Assembly (NCBI GenBank): GCA_023053685.1
Contig: JALIGW010000005.1
Span: 32,235,480 to 32,299,479 of the forward strand
Reading direction: 5' to 3'
Length of the DNA stretch: 64,000 nucleotides
Source of the DNA: Diadophis punctatus similis
Lineage: Eukaryota; Chordata; Lepidosauria; Squamata; Dipsadidae
The translations under genes and the position numbers were made by a program. How positions within the stretch are numbered: position 1 is the stretch's first letter; every line of letters starts with the position of its first letter. A model generated the notes under the pieces. It saw nothing but the letters and a program-made list of their open reading frames with translations, was not told the DNA's origin and made no database searches. This document shows, one piece after another, positions 62,682-64,000 of this stretch.

Positions 62682-64000
62682 CCTCCTTGACTTCGGACAG
62701 AAAAATAGAGGTCAGCAATGAATTCAGAGCGCATGGGTATGTTTAGGAGGGCACCGACTTTTTGAATCGGGCTTATCTGAATTTCCTGGTAAAATACATG
62801 GGAAAATCCCATTGGCGGGAAAATCCACTTAGGGTTAGGGTTAGGCCTCCTTGAATTTGGACAGAAAAATAGAGGTCAGCAATGAATTCAGAGCACATGG
62901 GTATTTTTAGGAGGGCTCTGAATTTTTGCGAGAGGCTTATGTACATTTCGTGGACAAATACATGGGAAAATCCCATTGGCGAGAAAATCCACTTAGGGTT
63001 AGGGTTAGGCCTCCTTGATTTCGGATAGAAATATGGAGGTCAGCAATGAATTCAGAGCGCATGGGTATGTTTAGGAGGGCACCGACATTTTGAATCGGGC
63101 TTATCTGAATTTCCTCGTAAAATATATGGGAAAATCCCATTGGCGGGAAAATTCACTTAGGGTTAGGGTTAGGCCTCCTTGAATTCGGACAGAAAAATAG
63201 AGGTCAGCAATGAATTCAGAGAGCATGGGTATGTTTAGGAGGGCACCGACTTTTTGAATCGGGCTTATCTGAATTTCCTGGGAAAATACATGTGAAAATC
63301 CCATTGGTGGGAAAATCCACTTAGGGTTAGGGTTAGGCCTCCTTGAATTTGGACAGAAAAATAGAGGTCAGCAATGAATTCAGAGCGCATTGGGATGTTT
63401 AGGAGGGCACCGACTTTTTGAATCGGGCTTATCTGAATTTCCTGGTAAAATACATGGGAAAATCCCATTGGCTGGAAAATCCACTTAGGGTTAGGGTTAG
63501 GCCTCCTTGAATTCGGACAGAAAAATAGAGGTCAGCAATAAATTCAAAGTGCATGGGTGTGTTTAGGAGGGCACTGACTTTTTGAATCGGGCTTATCTGA
63601 ATTTCCTGGTAAAATACATGGGAAAATCCCATTGGCGGGAAAATCCACTTAGGGTTATGGTAGGCCTCCTTGACTTCGGACAGAAAAATAGAGGTCAGCA
63701 ATGAATTCAGAGCGCATGGGTATGTTTAGGAGGGCACCGTCTTTTTGAATCGGGCTTATCTGAATTTCCTCGTAAAATATATGGGAAAATCCCATTGGCG
63801 GGAAAATTCACTTAGGGTTAGGGTTAGGCCTCCTTGAATTCGGACAGAAAAATAGAGGTCAGCAATGATTTCAGAGTGCATGGGTATGTTTAGGAGGGCA
63901 CCGACTTTTTGAATCGGGCTTATCTACATTTCTTGGTAAAATACATGGGAAAATCCCATTGGCGGGAAAATCCACTTAGGGTTAGGGTTAGGCCTCCTTG

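Larger units (their letters stand above)
1..64000 (+). repeat. 164-bp satellite array with embedded TTAGGG motif (entire window)
   Basis: The window is an uninterrupted head-to-tail tandem array. Monomer starts, counted from the CCTCC that follows the telomere-like motif, recur every 164 bp (108, 272, then 8353, 8517 and so on), except at length variants of 146/147, 122, 158, 162/163 and 75 bp. All units share one orientation, with the G-rich telomere-like strand on +. I found no inversion, transposon or unique insert. The array enters at position 1 and leaves at 64000 in mid-monomer, so both true ends lie outside. Arrays of this kind are usually non-coding heterochromatin. The embedded TTAGGG suggests a subtelomeric or telomere-derived satellite, but location cannot be read from the sequence. 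The family is not one I recognise by name. Confidence 0.97.
61134..64000 (+). repeat. Third, shortened copy (18 monomers, period about 2,897 bp), cut by window end
   Basis: It matches 58238-61103 at offset 2,896, becoming 2,897 after the 1-bp loss near 59225 (GACATTTG), which is not present here (GACATTTTG at 62120). Other differences are ACAGGTCAG at 61741 and TCCCATT against TTCCATT near 61529. The unit continues beyond the window. Confidence 0.88.

Noticed and set aside
1..64000. CRISPR-like array
   Set aside because: The unit is 164 bp, fully homologous along its whole length, with no short repeat alternating with unique spacers, and TTAGGG points to a eukaryote.

Overview
The whole 64 kb is a single eukaryotic satellite-DNA array. 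I find no protein-coding gene, RNA gene, transposon, CRISPR array or unique sequence. The basic unit is a 164-bp monomer, here about 400 consecutive units counting truncated ones, all head-to-tail in the same orientation. Each full monomer carries a telomere-like stretch (TTAGGGTTAGGGTTAGG, G-rich strand on +), two EcoRI sites 31 bp apart, one StuI/HaeIII core (AGGCCT) and a short perfect inverted repeat (ATGGGAAAATCCCAT). The TTAGGG unit fits vertebrates, many other animals, some fungi and a few plants. Diagnostic variants are often CpG to TpG/CpA changes, which suggests a CpG-methylating genome, so a vertebrate or other methylated metazoan is my best guess. I do not recognise the monomer as a named satellite. 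A subtelomeric or telomere-derived heterochromatic location is inferred, not shown.

Monomers fall into recurring types. Type A (majority) has 'GAATCGGGCTTATCTGAATT' in its second half. Type B is diverged in that half ('GCGAGGGGCTTATGTACATT', usually with 'GGCGAG' and 'CACTAAGG'). Type C ('GCATCGGGCTTATCTACATT') is usually the 146-bp deletion form. Length variants are 146/147, 122, 158 and 75 bp, plus 162/163-bp forms with 1-2 bp losses.

Layout. At 1-9.5 kb, 0.7-1.5 kb segments are re-used at offsets of 3.6-4.9 kb. At 9.6-14.9 kb there are just over three tandem copies of a ten-monomer higher-order repeat (periods 1,619 and 1,639 bp). At 15-36 kb, overlapping duplications have offsets 3,714, 4,698, 6,496, 6,004, 4,307 and 3,985 bp; all 158-bp units lie here and the last 75-bp unit ends at 33,316. 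At 36-53.5 kb a 5,065-bp period gives two nearly identical 4.7-kb copies, followed by re-used pieces at offsets 7,469, 6,813 and 12,862. At 53.6-64 kb a 21-monomer repeat (3,387 bp) is tandemly duplicated and followed by an 18-monomer repeat (about 2,897 bp) that runs off the window. Adjacent copies at the right are almost identical, which fits recent unequal exchange.

The many short minus-strand open frames (typically 67 codons) are a by-product of the repeat: 164 is not divisible by 3, so no frame continues through the array, and the same frame restarts in each monomer. Block boundaries below were found by eye and are good to about 10-20 bp. Copy identity was judged by reading aligned stretches, not by computed alignment.
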